A stretch of 64,000 nucleotides of DNA, from the NCBI RefSeq assembly GCF_000764305.2, contig NW_025936659.1, positions 124,001 through 188,000 of the forward strand, written 5' to 3'. Source of the DNA: Hyalella azteca. Lineage: Eukaryota > Arthropoda > Malacostraca > Amphipoda > Hyalellidae. A program made the translations under genes and the position numbers. Within the stretch, counting starts at the first letter, position 1, and every line of letters starts with the position of its first letter. The notes under the pieces were generated by a model. It saw nothing but the letters and a program-made list of their open reading frames with translations. It was not told where the DNA came from and made no database searches. This document shows positions 35,901 to 47,000 of this stretch, one piece after another.

Positions 35901-36881
35901 ATTTCGACGTCGATTCATTGGACACATTTACTAATTGATAATTTATTTATTCCGCTAATCTCACCATTAGGGTTCTCGTATAACAACTTCAGAGCTGCTC
36001 TCATCGCTACAGCTACTGATCCATTAGAACTTCTGAAAACTACATTGATCTTCCAGCCGTTGGGGAGTGGCCCTTTTGATCCCAGTACAAGAAGCTCCTT
36101 CTTAGCAAGACATACGACAGGTAGAACGAGCGATGCGGTGTCAGGAGGCAAGATCACCCACAGGTGGATCGTATGCTTCTGATCTTCTGGAATTTCCTTA
36201 CCCTCTTGGGCAAACGCAGGAGGAAAGCAGCTTCCATCGTTGCTGCTCGTGACTGGCTTCAAGATTAATGATGGGCATTGTAAGCTTCACATGTGACAAA
36301 TAATGTAGCAAAATCCTGTATGAACTACAGCAAATATCAGAATAATGGCATTGATATGCAATCACTTACATGAATATTACAACAATGTAATTCGAAAATG
36401 CTGGAAATGATAGCGTCATTACCGTCAGAGGCAAACAATCAATTTTCTCGTGACTTAAGCGGGCTATAGTAAGAAGCAGTGGCAGCCACGGAGCCAAAAT
36501 TATTGAAGACGGAAAGCTTTTTACAGTCCAGCACTCATCTGTGTTTAGTAAAAACCACAGCACCTCATAAAAATTCACTGATGCCATTGGTGAAAATTCT
36601 ACATTTAGTTTACGGAGTGACATGATTTTTTGAAAAATATGGCGACCCAGTCAATGCGTTTTTTAGAAGGATGTGGCTTTTTCTACCGTGATTTAATTGC
36701 CTGATGACGCAAAAAATTACTCTTAAAATTGCTTACTTATAAATTTGTTTGTAATTTTTATAACATGTCATACCTGAAGGGTTTGGAAATGAAATGAACA
36801 TGGATTGCTCACCTGCCACAACAGCCAAGCTGCAACGGAAGCAAACATGAGGACTTGGTAGCATGTCTTCGAAAGCTCCAT
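23547..36881 (-). CDS. Receptor-type guanylate cyclase, 24 coding exons
   Basis: Exons (minus): 36881-36813, 36256-35965, 35640-35569, 35143-34986, 34865-34541, 34362-34257, 33995-33881, 33517-33223, 32686-32498, 31908-31848, 31426-31321, 31019-30960, 30144-30067, 29832-29653, 29360-29201, 28662-28504, 28074-27903, 27533-27384, 26919-26781, 26546-26478, 25516-25395, 24608-24457, 24170-24076, 23612-23547. The total is 3390 nt (1129 residues plus stop) with every phase matching. Layout: signal peptide (1-23), ANF-receptor-like ectodomain (~24-540), one membrane span (~541-560), kinase homology domain (~600-866), coiled linker (~870-910) and cyclase domain (~920-1108). It is predicted to make cGMP from GTP on ligand binding at the plasma membrane, like natriuretic-peptide-type receptors; the ligand is unknown. 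The start is the first ATG, giving a clean signal peptide. The weakest junction is the exon 17 donor (AA|GTTTGG). Three introns begin with tandem copies of the exon end. Confidence 0.92.
23796..24096. repeat. ~98-bp tandem array copying the exon 23 end and its splice donor (about 3 copies)
   Basis: On the minus strand the true exon 23 ends ATTGCAATCAAG|GTATAT at 24076. The same exon tail plus donor recurs 99 bp apart, with exon-end equivalents at 23977 and 23878. Each unit also carries ttgcttgcag, a usable acceptor-like site, upstream of the copied tail. A further partial unit runs down to about 23796. The array lies wholly in the last intron. Confidence 0.85.
25804..26095. mobile_element. 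Short TIR element (MITE-like), 292 bp
   Basis: The left end reads CAGGGTGCGGCGCGGGAACT and the right end, read inward, CAGGGTGCGGCGTGGGAACT: inverted repeats of more than 20 bp with one mismatch. TA flanks both sides (25802-25803, 26096-26097). It is inside the guanylate cyclase intron between exons 21 and 20 and has no coding capacity. Confidence 0.75.
27384..31426 (-). CDS. Guanylate cyclase kinase homology domain and linker, exons 11-18
   Basis: Exon 11 (31426-31321) is the basic juxtamembrane stretch. Exons 12-13 read through [17 protein letters not shown], equivalent to the ATP-lobe start. Exon 14 contains [20 protein letters not shown] and LCPRGSL. Exon 15 has [10 protein letters not shown] where an active kinase has HRDLK..N, and LSGFG instead of DFG, so it is a pseudokinase as expected for this family. 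Exon 16 has KLWRAPEVL and [12 protein letters not shown]. Exon 17 has NPPFRPL and [14 protein letters not shown]. Exon 18 encodes the dimerising coiled segment [14 protein letters not shown] and [16 protein letters not shown]. Confidence 0.9.
28291..28590. repeat. 150-bp tandem duplication copying the exon 16 end and donor
   Basis: 28291-28440 and 28441-28590 are nearly identical. The higher-coordinate copy holds the last ~85 nt of exon 16 (from GACGTCTACTCC), its donor TCGG|GTAAAC and the start of the intron. The lower copy repeats all of this inside the intron with a few substitutions (for example T for C in the DVYSFG codons and GAT for GAG). At the join the minus strand reads cattag|GACGTC, so the intronic copy has an AG in front of its exon-like part. 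Confidence 0.9.
31215..31315. repeat. Simple AT-rich microsatellite in a cyclase intron
   Basis: Runs of 'ataat' and 'aataat' words directly downstream of exon 11. Further microsatellites of the same gene lie at 34400-34422 (AG)n and 34512-34530 (AT)n. Confidence 0.7.
31848..31908 (-). CDS. Guanylate cyclase exon 10, transmembrane segment
   Basis: Starting in phase 1, this 61-nt exon reads [19 protein letters not shown], a single hydrophobic span. The next exon begins with the basic stop-transfer run WRRKRRARR. The acceptor is tgtgcag and the donor GTAAGC. Confidence 0.85.
32267..32530. repeat. 34-bp tandem array copying the exon 9 end and donor (8 copies)
   Basis: On the minus strand exon 9 ends GGCGACGAATGCT|GTGAGT at 32498. 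The same exon tail (GGATTCAAAGGCGACGAATG) followed by GTGAGT or a variant repeats every 34 bp, with unit marks at 32267, 32300, 32334, 32368, 32402, 32436, 32470 and 32504. Units further from the exon show donor decay (for example GTGAAT). Since 34 is not a multiple of three, using a downstream decoy would shift the reading frame. Confidence 0.92.
32498..36881 (-). CDS. Guanylate cyclase ectodomain, exons 1-9
   Basis: Exon 1 encodes [20 protein letters not shown]..., a hydrophobic signal peptide. Exon 2 contains [20 protein letters not shown], exon 4 [20 protein letters not shown] and the RLQGDYYQ end, and exon 6 [20 protein letters not shown]: the alternating strands and helices of an ANF_receptor (periplasmic-binding-like) fold. 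Exon 9 ends [16 protein letters not shown], matching the juxtamembrane cysteine motif seen just before the span in natriuretic peptide receptors. Several N-x-S/T sites (NRT, NCS, NSS, NAT) suggest glycosylation. Exon 8 has an internal tandem duplication of LNRTLSR...KEEILVE. Confidence 0.88.
33237..33372 (-). repeat. In-frame ~63/66-bp coding duplication in cyclase exon 8
   Basis: Two adjacent units encode [20 protein letters not shown] and [19 protein letters not shown], each followed by VE. A third partial start (LN) precedes the exon end at 33223. Each unit keeps an N-x-T/S glycosylation site and a cysteine. This lengthens the membrane-proximal half of the ectodomain. Confidence 0.85.
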
Positions 36882-37059
36882 CGCTGCCAAAGAATCTGGT
36901 AAGCTTAAAAAAAATATACGTAATTGTTACAGTCATTGTAGGTTACACTATACAAGACCATAAATGTGTATATCAGCGGAAAACTGGACTTAATGATTTA
37001 CTATCATGGGGTTTCAATATCAATATTTTTAATGATACATTGTCTCGAAACAAATGAAA

Positions 37060-38690
37060 GGTAAAGAAAACTTTACACAACTTTATTCCTATATTCATGG
37101 AATATTTTAGCCCAATTAACCTAATAAATAGGAACGACAATATTGCGAGGGTAACGCAAAATTATTTGAAAAACATACACTAGAAAATAACAGAAAATCC
37201 GTTGTTTAACACAAGCCTAGTAGCATTGAAAGTCAACTAGAATATACTGAAATATTGACATCACTTATAAGGAAAACCACGATATGTCTCCTCTGATCTG
37301 TGTGTCACCAGACTACTTGAAGGGCCGTGTATGTTTAGTTCCAACCATGACAGTGGTGCACAGAAACAACAATTTGTAACCAAGACCTATGAATAAAAAA
37401 TGATGTAATCTATTGAACACCGGAAAATTTCTGCGCATAAACGATCGAGGGCCTAAATGTCACTACGACATCGTCTTCAAACACTGCAGACTTTTCAGCC
37501 CCTTCGTACGCGACCCACAAGAGCGCTCAGCCGATATAGGTTCGAATTTTAACTGATTCTGAACTCACACCTAGGGTTCACTACATTGCTGATAAGATTA
37601 AAGTGGTAAGCAAGATAATACTGATAACATAATTTTTTAGAAGTTGAGAGTCTCCTAAATACGTATGTTTACTCATACTGTATGTTTCAATTACATTATT
37701 CCAGGCATTTTTTGTTTACACTCAGAAGCAGAAATTTTTTTAGGGCGGTAATATCATAATAAAAGTGATTATTAGCCAAATTAAATAATAAATTTGTCGA
37801 AATGTTAGGCGATGTTGAGAAATTGGCTTTATTGCTGTATTGTAGCATTCGGGAAGGCTGACAAAGTTTAAATAATGCTAAAAAATTTGCTCCAATTAAC
37901 GCACAGAAACGAACTTCCCAGCGGATGCCTATGCACTGTCGTCAGACAAATGAAACTCTATTAATATCCTTATCGCAGAAAACGAACGTTCCACGCGTTT
38001 GTGGGTGACTGGGAAGCCTCAGCAGATTTTTCCAAAGTTGGGCTACGGCTCTACTGTTCTTGAAGATCAAAGCTGATTCTGATGTACGATGACAACTGAC
38101 CAGTCGAATATTCATAAATTAATTATCAACAGGAACGCAAACAATTGAAATATTTTTTTAAATTTTACTACATTAAAATATGGTGTAATGCGTAAAAAAC
38201 CGCATCACAGACTGTGAATTTATACATATGGAATTGAAGGAAAGATGTTCGAAAAATAAATACATTACCAAGAAATTAAATTCTGGCTGTAGTTATAAGC
38301 ACGCATATGCCACGCACTATGTAAATCTTATCAGTGGTTGGTTATCAGTTGCTTCGGCCATGTTTATGTATATAAATGTTCTCAGACCTTCAAGATCCAT
38401 GTAATGTTCATATGATTGGGTTTTATCTTAATTTCTCCGATCTTTCCTTTTGTTAAGCAATTCAATTCTTCCACTTAACAATTGAAAAATCTGGTTTTAT
38501 TAAGATTTTTTCTCTGTTTCTAAAAAAGGCATCAGACGTCTGGACTAAATAAATCAACAATTGTTAAACATGGGTAGAAACGACCAAATATTAAGCAGTT
38601 GAAGGAAACAACACTAGGCAGTTCCTGCACTAGTTAAATCTTAAGTTTTATCCTCTTGATAGCTTTCATTTATTACCGGTGCTAGGGAGG
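37060..38690. other. Upstream region of the guanylate cyclase gene; no gene seen
   Basis: AT-rich, with no supported exon on either strand. It should include the cyclase promoter and any 5' non-coding exon, which I cannot locate. Confidence 0.3.
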
Positions 38691-38696
38691 TGCACC

Positions 38697-39003
38697 AAAT
38701 AGGCTGGCGTCTTGCACCAAATAGGCTGGCGTCTTGCACCAAATAGGCTGGCGTCTTGCACCAAATAGGCTGGCCTCTTGCNATACACATCTAGATGTGT
38801 ATAAGAGACAGGGCTGGCCTCTTGCAACAAATAGGCTGGCATCTTGCACCAAATAGGCTGGCCTCGTGCAACAAATAGGCTGGCATCTTGCACCAAATAG
38901 GCTGGCATCTTGCACCAAATAGGCTGGCATCTTGCACCAAATAGGCTGGCATCTTGCACCAAATAGGCTGGCATCTTGCACCAAACAGGCTGGCCTCTTG
39001 CAT
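38697..39003. repeat. 22-bp minisatellite (~13 copies)
   Basis: The unit is aggctggcatcttgcaccaa plus at, with variants at a few positions (gcgtc/gcctc/gcatc, caccaa/caacaa). It is interrupted at 38782-38811 by an N and adapter sequence, so copy number is uncertain. No gene is associated. Confidence 0.9.
38783..38811. other. Residual Nextera mate-pair junction adapter (assembly artefact)
   Basis: 38793-38811 is AGATGTGTATAAGAGACAG, the 19-bp Tn5 mosaic end used in Nextera libraries. It is preceded by ATACACATCT, the partial inverse copy, and an N. This palindromic join is the circularisation junction of mate-pair libraries, not genomic DNA. Translation across it gives the known spurious SYTHLDVY motif. 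Confidence 0.97.
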
Positions 39004-39009
39004 ATGAGC

Positions 39010-41210
39010 GGATACTTACTACTGCGAGAAAATTTAACTTACTCATTTATTTTAGGCAGCTGAAAATTTTAGAGTATGTATATTTAATTTTTTTAGAGAA
39101 TGCAAAAGCATGCGTAGATTATAGTATGCATACCTCGTGGATGGTCGATAGTCATGAAAAACGTCCATGCAGTCGCAGCATGTTGGGTCTCTCAGCTGCT
39201 GACCGGTAGTCGATGCGTGGCGGGCGGAGTGGTTGGTCACGTGGCGATAGCCGTCGAGTATTGGCATTGTTGGGCTGTGGCAGTTGCCTTCTGCATGCAA
39301 TGGCAGTTGCCATTGCCTTCATTCTGCAGTTTGAATGTTTAGAGCCAACTATTTTTTTCAAAAGAAACTGACGTGAGAATATTTTATTTGAACTGGAAAA
39401 TATGAGTGAAGTGCGAATATTTTTGTTGTGATGCTATCGATATAATGTGCCCTGGGCTATCGATATGATGTGTTTTCGTTAACAGTGATGCACTATAGTG
39501 GTAAAAGAGTGAAACGCTTATGTATAATATTTGATAATAATTAATAATAGGCTGTGAGGTTGATTTCTAACGTTGCGCAAGTGTTCGCGGTATCTAACGC
39601 GTATTCCGAGATACGATAAGAAAGCGATAAATACGAGTATGATAGGCTAAAATATGTGATAATTTTATCGCTATTTGATTTACGTTGATATCTTGACAGT
39701 TAATCGTAACCAGTAATACTTGAAGTTATAACACTAGGATTGGATTTTTTTAGTAAATGCTATTTTAGCGCCAGAAGTAAGCCAGAAGTGTGAGCCAGAA
39801 GTAAGGTTCATTGGGCAACAGTTGAGCAAGTTGACTACGTATGGTAAAAATGTGGTAAAATTTTAAAAGAAGAAGAAATTGCATATTCAATTCCGATTTT
39901 AATGTTGAGCAATAAAATGCGTGATTTAATTTTCTTCTGCATTAGAACTGCAAGTTTTTTTTTACTGTATTAAATGCACGTTGCGATCCAATTCTCTCCG
40001 CAATGATGAGTATTTATACATCCGTTTACGGCTTACGTCTTACTTTTAATCCAACGCAATAATAAAGAACAGGCTGGGCAGTGGAGTTGCCCTATGAGCC
40101 TCCGAGATGAATAAAGTAAAATAAATGAGTTCAAGTTTCAGTTATATTATTGTGTGAAGGACCTGCTTTAAAGGCCATAGACGCCCTTACATATAACATA
40201 TAAGGGCGTACGTAACGGGTAACGCAGTCTCCGGTGAATTTTTTTTTAATTTCCGAAATGCTGTTTCGCCTGAATCACTGCAAGGTATCAAATATTTAAT
40301 TTTAAAGTAATTTATCATAAATTTTCTGTGAGAAAAACATCCGGATCGAGGACTTAGACTAGGAAATCAGGCGAGCCACGTTGCGTTACGAAAACAAGTA
40401 GTTTTTCAGTGAGAAAATTTTTACATCATTAATTTCATTGCTGTACACGTTTCATTCTGGCTTCATTCTGTTGATAAGAAGCATTTTCTGCGTAAGTGTC
40501 TCAAATTTATACTGAAAACTATCCAAGATCATACGTTTTAAATCGCCAGCTGACAAATTTCCTTAGGCATCTTTCAAAAATACGGTGTGTAGATTCTCGA
40601 AGAAGTGATGCCACTGTTGCTTGAGCTCTTTTAATTATATTTACCTTTTCAATATATTCAGGATCCTTTGAAGCCAAGAAAGATATTTTTTACATGCTCT
40701 ATATTTTCACATAAGTTTATCTTATCTAAGAACATCATTCGGTTGCTCAACCAGACGAAAAATGTTCGATTTACTTTTATATCATTATTTCATTTTGGAC
40801 ATTTCTCTCATCTTTTCAGCCTTTTCTACAATGTGTGGATATAGTTATGATCGCTATGATTATTACTTAGCGTTACTTTCTTATTGCCCGCGTAGAATAA
40901 TTCAACGAAAGATAAAATTATTTTCATGCTCAATTTAAGATGTAATTAATGTGATATTGAGATTTAAACGTTGAAAATTCTCATCGACAAATCAAGATCA
41001 GTAAAATTGGCAACGAGTTTCAGTCTTCTCTTAATAATTTCAGTAACATTTTGATGTGTATTCTAACGATGCCGCATCGTATCGTGAGGCAGTAATATAT
41101 AATGCATCCATATGATATCGCTCGCTATCGCCTCCATATCTCATGCAGAATACTGACCGACCTCCATCGGGGCCACTGCAGATAACAGATGAAGATGTGA
41201 AACTTTCTTA
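39010..41210. other. No gene recognised
   Basis: A GC-richer patch at 39150-39310 holds overlapping short frames on both strands, one hydrophobic on the plus strand, but without matching splice sites. The remainder is AT-rich with no supported exon. A small hairpin built on acgccctta lies near 40187. Confidence 0.3.
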
Positions 41211-41216
41211 AGTTCG

Positions 41217-41921
41217 AGGATAATACTAACCAACCCTGAGAGACGTTCTTTATGTTTTGTAAGCACATTGTTCATGAGACATGTAGATCTTCTGGTCGGT
41301 CGGTTTTCTACCAGCAGTTGAAGCTGCAATTAATATAATGATAGATTAGGAACATTGTATCTGACTTTTTGTTACCTTTTTGATCGAATTTTTCAAGCTC
41401 GGAAAACTCGAAGTAAAAATATTAAATAATAATTATCTTTCTAGTGGCTGATCAATTCAAGCACTTAAAAATTTTGGTATTCCCTTGATAATTTCATGTA
41501 TTTTGGAAAGTTGATTAGAGCCATGATGGCAAAAAAAATCTTGAACGATAAGTTGTGAAAAACTTTGTCTATTTTCAGGCGGTTATGTTATGAAAAAACG
41601 TTATGTTTTGCTATAATTATGTCAATGTTTCAATATTTCAAAGTTAGACAAGAAGAGGCAAAATTTTAACTCAAACTTCGTGCATATATAAATAAGTTTG
41701 ACATCAAAGTCGATTGATTATCAAATTACACTTTCGCTGGATTTTTTACAATTTTTATTTGGCTGGCTGAGGATCGAAATTTTGATGTGAAATCAGTAGC
41801 ACTCACTGGCAGGAGATGAGGCGGCAGAGGCGCTGCATGGAGGTGTATAACTTCGGTGAAACGAAATTCAGTAGCCGAAGATCTTGCTCATGCACTCGAG
41901 CTCTAACTTTACCGTGTTTTG
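41217..41921 (-). CDS. Two possible exons of an unrecognised minus-strand gene
   Basis: Candidate exon 41921-41808 has acceptor ttctag and donor CA|GTGAGT. It reads PKHGKVRARVHEQDL, then LLNFVSPKLYTSMQRLCRLI. A second candidate, ending at about 41231 with TTG|GTTAGT, reads CLMNNVLTKHKERLSGL; a start at about 41292 or 41295 keeps frame with the first. Base composition and donors look coding-like, but no start, stop or family is visible. A segment at about 42210-42140 (MQPKETVLGDILRTSSGI) might be a preceding exon with a weak donor. Confidence 0.28.
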
Positions 41922-42249
41922 GACCTAGAACCTAAAACTTGTGTCGATCCACAACGAACATTTACAATAAACAATCTTGTACAATAAACCGATGTATAAA
42001 TTTAATATCCATTTCAAAAAATTATGTTTAGCAAAATGCACGATAAAAGTGGCTAGAAACAGGAAGAAAACCGAATGTTTTGCCAATACAATGACTTCCG
42101 TAGAAGTTTGCCGGTGATGACATTGCACTGAAGAGCAACATTTTCTCATGAACCGCAGTAATTCCAGAGGAAGTCCTCAAGATGTCGCCTAGAACAGTCT
42201 CTTTCGGCTGCATACTGAACCTGTTGAGTGAGTACCCACAGTACATCCT

Positions 42250-44026
42250 CTCATGCCGACCTGATTAGCATGCAATAGGCAAAATAAGAGGTTCGAGAAG
42301 TCCAGTCTCCTTCCTTCAATTGTAAAGCCTAAACTTACAGAGAAAAATATCTTAGGGAAAGAAAGTTCATTCAAAACGGTTTTATTTGGTAGATTCAGGA
42401 AAAGTTTTACTGGGTAGACAGTCAGGAAGTAATAACATATACAATCTATAACGTGTGTGTTTTTCAAGACCTGAGAGAACATTTACGACCAATTTTACAC
42501 ATGAGAAAATTCACCAATAATTTTCTTAATGGGTTTGAAAATATTATGAATTAAAGCTTTCAGTTTGCAATAACTGAAAGCACAATAAGTTGAAATAGCA
42601 ACACAACCACAAACTAACAAAATCAAACCATTGATTAGCTATGAGGCAACAAAAATCAAAACCATATTATAAAAATAATACCCGTAAAACCAGAAAATGT
42701 TTATTTTATAAAAGTTAAAAAAGGCCTGGCAAAAAAAAACTTCAATTCCGTTTGCTTCATCCGCTGCGTAATCATGGTTGAACTATACTATACGAAACTA
42801 GTTCAACCATGTGCGTAATGTTCTCCCTACAAAATGATATGAAAAATGCAGAAAACATAATTTTATCGATTTTAGGGTAGACCCCTCCTTAAACCAAAAT
42901 TGTAAGTGTCGTAAAACCAGCATCTAACTTGATAGTGAACTATATGTTGATTTGAAACGTCGTCTTGGTGAAATAAAAGTTCCCGTATAAACCGTATCTT
43001 TCTACATTCAACCCAAATTAAAAGTTAGGTTCGTACAAGTGAGAGAAGAAAATGAAGAAAATCTATCTAAATCTATCTATATTAAATATTTGTCAACGTT
43101 CGTGCGCGTGTTTCTTTGAAGCCTGGCGCTTGAAATAGGTCTAGGCTGTTCAGAGGCGTGTCCAATACATAAGAAATATCGGGATATTAACCGGGAAAAA
43201 TATAGATTTATATTTAACGGTGCGATCATTGAACATTGAACCTCGGGCGTGAAGTTTTATTCAAACAGTGTATTGTATTTACTTATGTAAATAATGTATT
43301 CACGTAAAAACTAAAAATTTAGCTTCCAAAAAATTCAAATACGGGGAAATGGGATTTAAATGAAAGTAACATGCTAAATATGGGTTTTAACATGTTCTAC
43401 ATTAACGTACTCGAGTTATTGGCTAGATTTTGGCTGGCGGGATTTGGGATAGTGGTGGCTTCAAATTGTAGTAATTATTCTTCACGGGCAATAATAGGCT
43501 AACCGGCAAGTAGTTCGTGAAAGTGTCTCTCTCGTCTTCGACAAAATGTGCGTTATAGAACAACTTCTACTCAACTAAACCCACACCGCACAACGCAAGC
43601 CCGGGATGTGGTTCGATCATTAACATACCACGAGAACGATCAGTTCGTCAATTTCCGTGCCATAAATATCTTAGACAATGCAAAGAAGGATATTGCGATT
43701 CAATATCTAGATTGCCGTCTCAAATCATCGTGTATTTTACGATTTTTTATAGACTCTCATTTCTATAGAATTTCCTTCTCGGTGGCTACGTATCACAGAT
43801 TTTCTTTATGGAACGGTTGCTGACAAAATTATTTGCCTTTAACGAACAAGCGTATTAATTTAACGATTTTATTAATAACCTGTATTTTGATCGCATCAAA
43901 CAATCAAACTTTCTTCACGATGGTTGAATACCCTAAAATAAGGGCAATATGAGAGTTCAATGTAACGCTAAACGACGAAGAATCTAACATGAGACTCACT
44001 GATCCCACTTGTTTGTTGACGCTTAG
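42250..44026. other. No exon identified; expected 5' part of the XKR-like gene
   Basis: The XKR-like exon at 44027 starts in phase 1, so at least one coding exon must lie upstream, but I could not find it here. A 12-bp-stem hairpin (catggttgaact and complement) lies near 42772-42812. Confidence 0.35.
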
Positions 44027-47000
44027 GAGGCGATGGAGTGTTCCAGTTCACGTGGATGGAGATGCTGTTCATTCCCCTGATGTTGTTCTCGTACACGTTT
44101 GGCTACGCCGTGTCCGTCGTGATTGTCGTGCAGAAGGAGATCGTCGAGACGCCCACCGACCACCGCCATCTATACGCCGTACTGCTCGTGCTGGGGCACT
44201 TGACAGCTGGCATCGTCAACGTGAACTTGTAAGCCATTGAGTAATACTGGCGAGGATTTATCACCTACATTAGTAGCTTTCACTCTTTTTTCGAGTTGTG
44301 AAATGGTTGTGTGAAAGAAAAAATAAATTTAAATAAATTCATGAGTTACACATGCTTTATTGAGTTAGCGAGTTTAAGTTCCTCCATATCTGACGTTTCT
44401 TCTGCATTGTCATCTCCAGTCATCTCCAAGATGTTCGCCGCGGCTCATCGACCCCCCAGTTGTTGCTGCATTGCTGTCTCTGGCCCGTCTCACCTCTGAT
44501 CAGGTAAGTTAAGCCTTGCTTGGGACCACGTCAGGTTGCAAAGTTTTGGTTCACTAACTACGTAGTCAGTAATTAGTGCAGCATTATTGATGTATTTGCT
44601 AATACATTTTCATTAAAGATAACAATCTAAACAATAATCTGAAATCTAGAGTGTAATTTAATGTAATACCATATATATAATTTAAAACAAATTAAAGTTA
44701 TCGAGACTGATGTCGTATCTCCATGTTCAGATATGCAAGAGCAACAAGGTTTGGGCTGCGGGAGAAAAAAGATCCAGCGCAAGGAATACGGTAAGCTATC
44801 GATCTCAGCTGTTAGTAAATATATGGTTATCAAGAAAGCTTTAACGGCTAGCATTTTCCTTGAAACTATTTTATTATTGCAGCATTTTTCTTCAGTATTC
44901 GCATGCCTGACTGACATAATCAATTATCCATAATAAAAGGTGTCTTGGAGCACTCGTTCGTTTGTTTTTCTTAAGATAAGATTGATCTTCTAAATTGAAT
45001 TTTCCAAGATTTAAGATCTTTTTTTAATTGACAAAGAGTCAAAACATGGTTCCAGGTTCCTGGACGAGAGTGCAAAAGCAGGTTTGCTGCGCCTGTGTGA
45101 CTCCCTCGTCTGCGACTTGCCCTTCCTGGTCCTGCTGATGTGGGACGACCTCTGGGCCCAGCCATTGGACTGGGTCAGCATGGTGGGAGGTGATTGATTC
45201 GATTACTACTGCTACTGATACTTGCTACTGATACTTGTTACTGCTACTGGCACTTGTCTGGCGAAACTCTTGTGGTATTTGCGGTCGGTCGTGCGGCAAT
45301 ATCCTAATTTTATTTTCTTCATTTATGACTCGTTGCATTTTCAACAAAAGAGCCATTCTAAGCCTTTATTTTTTTAACCCAGGTGATCCATCATTGCCTC
45401 CACCTCCTCCCATGATGCGCTGGAAAATATTCCGGTTCCTTTTCCTGCTCTCCAAAGTCGCTCAAACCGTGGCTTTCTGCTCGTGAGTTTAACACATCGA
45501 TTGTTACGCTCAGCTATTGATATCATAAAAAAAGATAAATTTACTCTAACATATGCAAATTGCACCTATTTTTTACTGTATCGTCTTGCTCAAAATTGCG
45601 TGAATATCATTAACATGGATACCATTTGTATTATGGGCTGGACAATACCAGCACACAATTCCAAATCGGTATACATTTTTATCGCATACGCACAATATCA
45701 GCAGACTAAACAATCGTTATGCTAGCAATATTAAAAAAATCTTAACAAATGTGTGAACTGTGTTCGCAGTGTGATTTTGAAGCGTCAGTACCACCACCGT
45801 CACGCAGAACGATACAAGCACGTAGCCTCTGCCGTCGCTCGGCAAGGCAGACTGAACTTCTTTGCAACGCTGCTGCTCTTCGCTTCCCAACTCACTTTTA
45901 CGGGTAGTTTCCGACGCAGTCTGCATTGAGTAGTCTTCAAAGCCATCAATGTGTTTGAATCCACAGCATCCTCATTATCATAACTGAAATTGTAACTTGC
46001 CATACATCATACATGTGACATCAGGGATAATTTTTTACTCAATTTTCGATCAATTGTGAGGACATGTGATTGCGAAACAAATATTTCTGAGTGACAAGGA
46101 GTATGTTCCAGTTAATATTTTCAAAAATTTATTATCAAAATGATTTGAGAAACAGGATGTGCAGTATTATTGCTTTTTTTTAACAATGGCATTCCTTCCC
46201 ATAAAGCTGCTATTAAAATGATCTTATACAGAGTACTGGGTAAATTAAATGCCGAGTGTTTAATTATTAAAATTGCTGGGACTGGGAGTAGGAGAGGCTA
46301 CATGTATTTTAGCGGTGGAAGTTTGTTGTAGACTCCCCTCAAAACTTTGAAGCAATAATAGAAAACTATATTTTTTTATTGTATACTGTACTAATTTAAG
46401 ATGGCTGCCTCTATATAATATTTCTGGGATATTTCTAACAAATGTTTTCGAATGCGCCACAGCTTCTCGAGTGCTGGGTTATTCAATGGCAGTGACTGGC
46501 TGTGGCGCGTGGCTATTGGCAATAGTGGCTGTCAGGTGGCTGGCCCACGCCTTGTGGCACTCTGCGTCGGTCAAACCTCCCAAAACAACAAGGTACAGGC
46601 AACAAATTGAATATTACTTTTTCCAATGAAACCAAAACTTTAATGAGAAAATAGCCAATGTAGGTGCATAACCTTTCTAAATTCACACAAATTTCAAATC
46701 ATTTGACAGGGCAAATCAAACCCATAATACTTAATACAGTTATTAGCATTTTAAATGTACAGAATTAAACGTTGCTGACGTAAGAATCCCACATTCACCG
46801 TTCAGGAGAAAATTATGTACTTAGAGGTAAATTTTTAATGAATGCCCTTATTTGCCAATTAAGAATAGATCCCGGCGTTTTCGAATCCAGGTCAGTATAT
46901 TGATATTTGTGAGACCCATGCTTACAAAGGCTCTTTGAAACTGAGCCAACTAAATATTCCATGCTGGATCTGGACGTGACTAAAAAATACAAATATCGAT

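Noticed and set aside
36366..36623. 85-codon minus frame between cyclase exons 1 and 2
   Set aside because: Exons 1 and 2 join in phase without it and it resembles no part of the receptor; treated as intron.
38666..39046. Minus frames with repeated GARCQPIWCKMPAYLVQDAS
   Set aside because: Product of the 22-bp minisatellite; they also include the adapter-derived SYTHLDVY motif.
39154..39342. Hydrophobic plus-strand frame considered as the missing XKR N-terminal exon
   Set aside because: No acceptor/donor pair gives the required phase 1 end, and the opposite strand is equally open.
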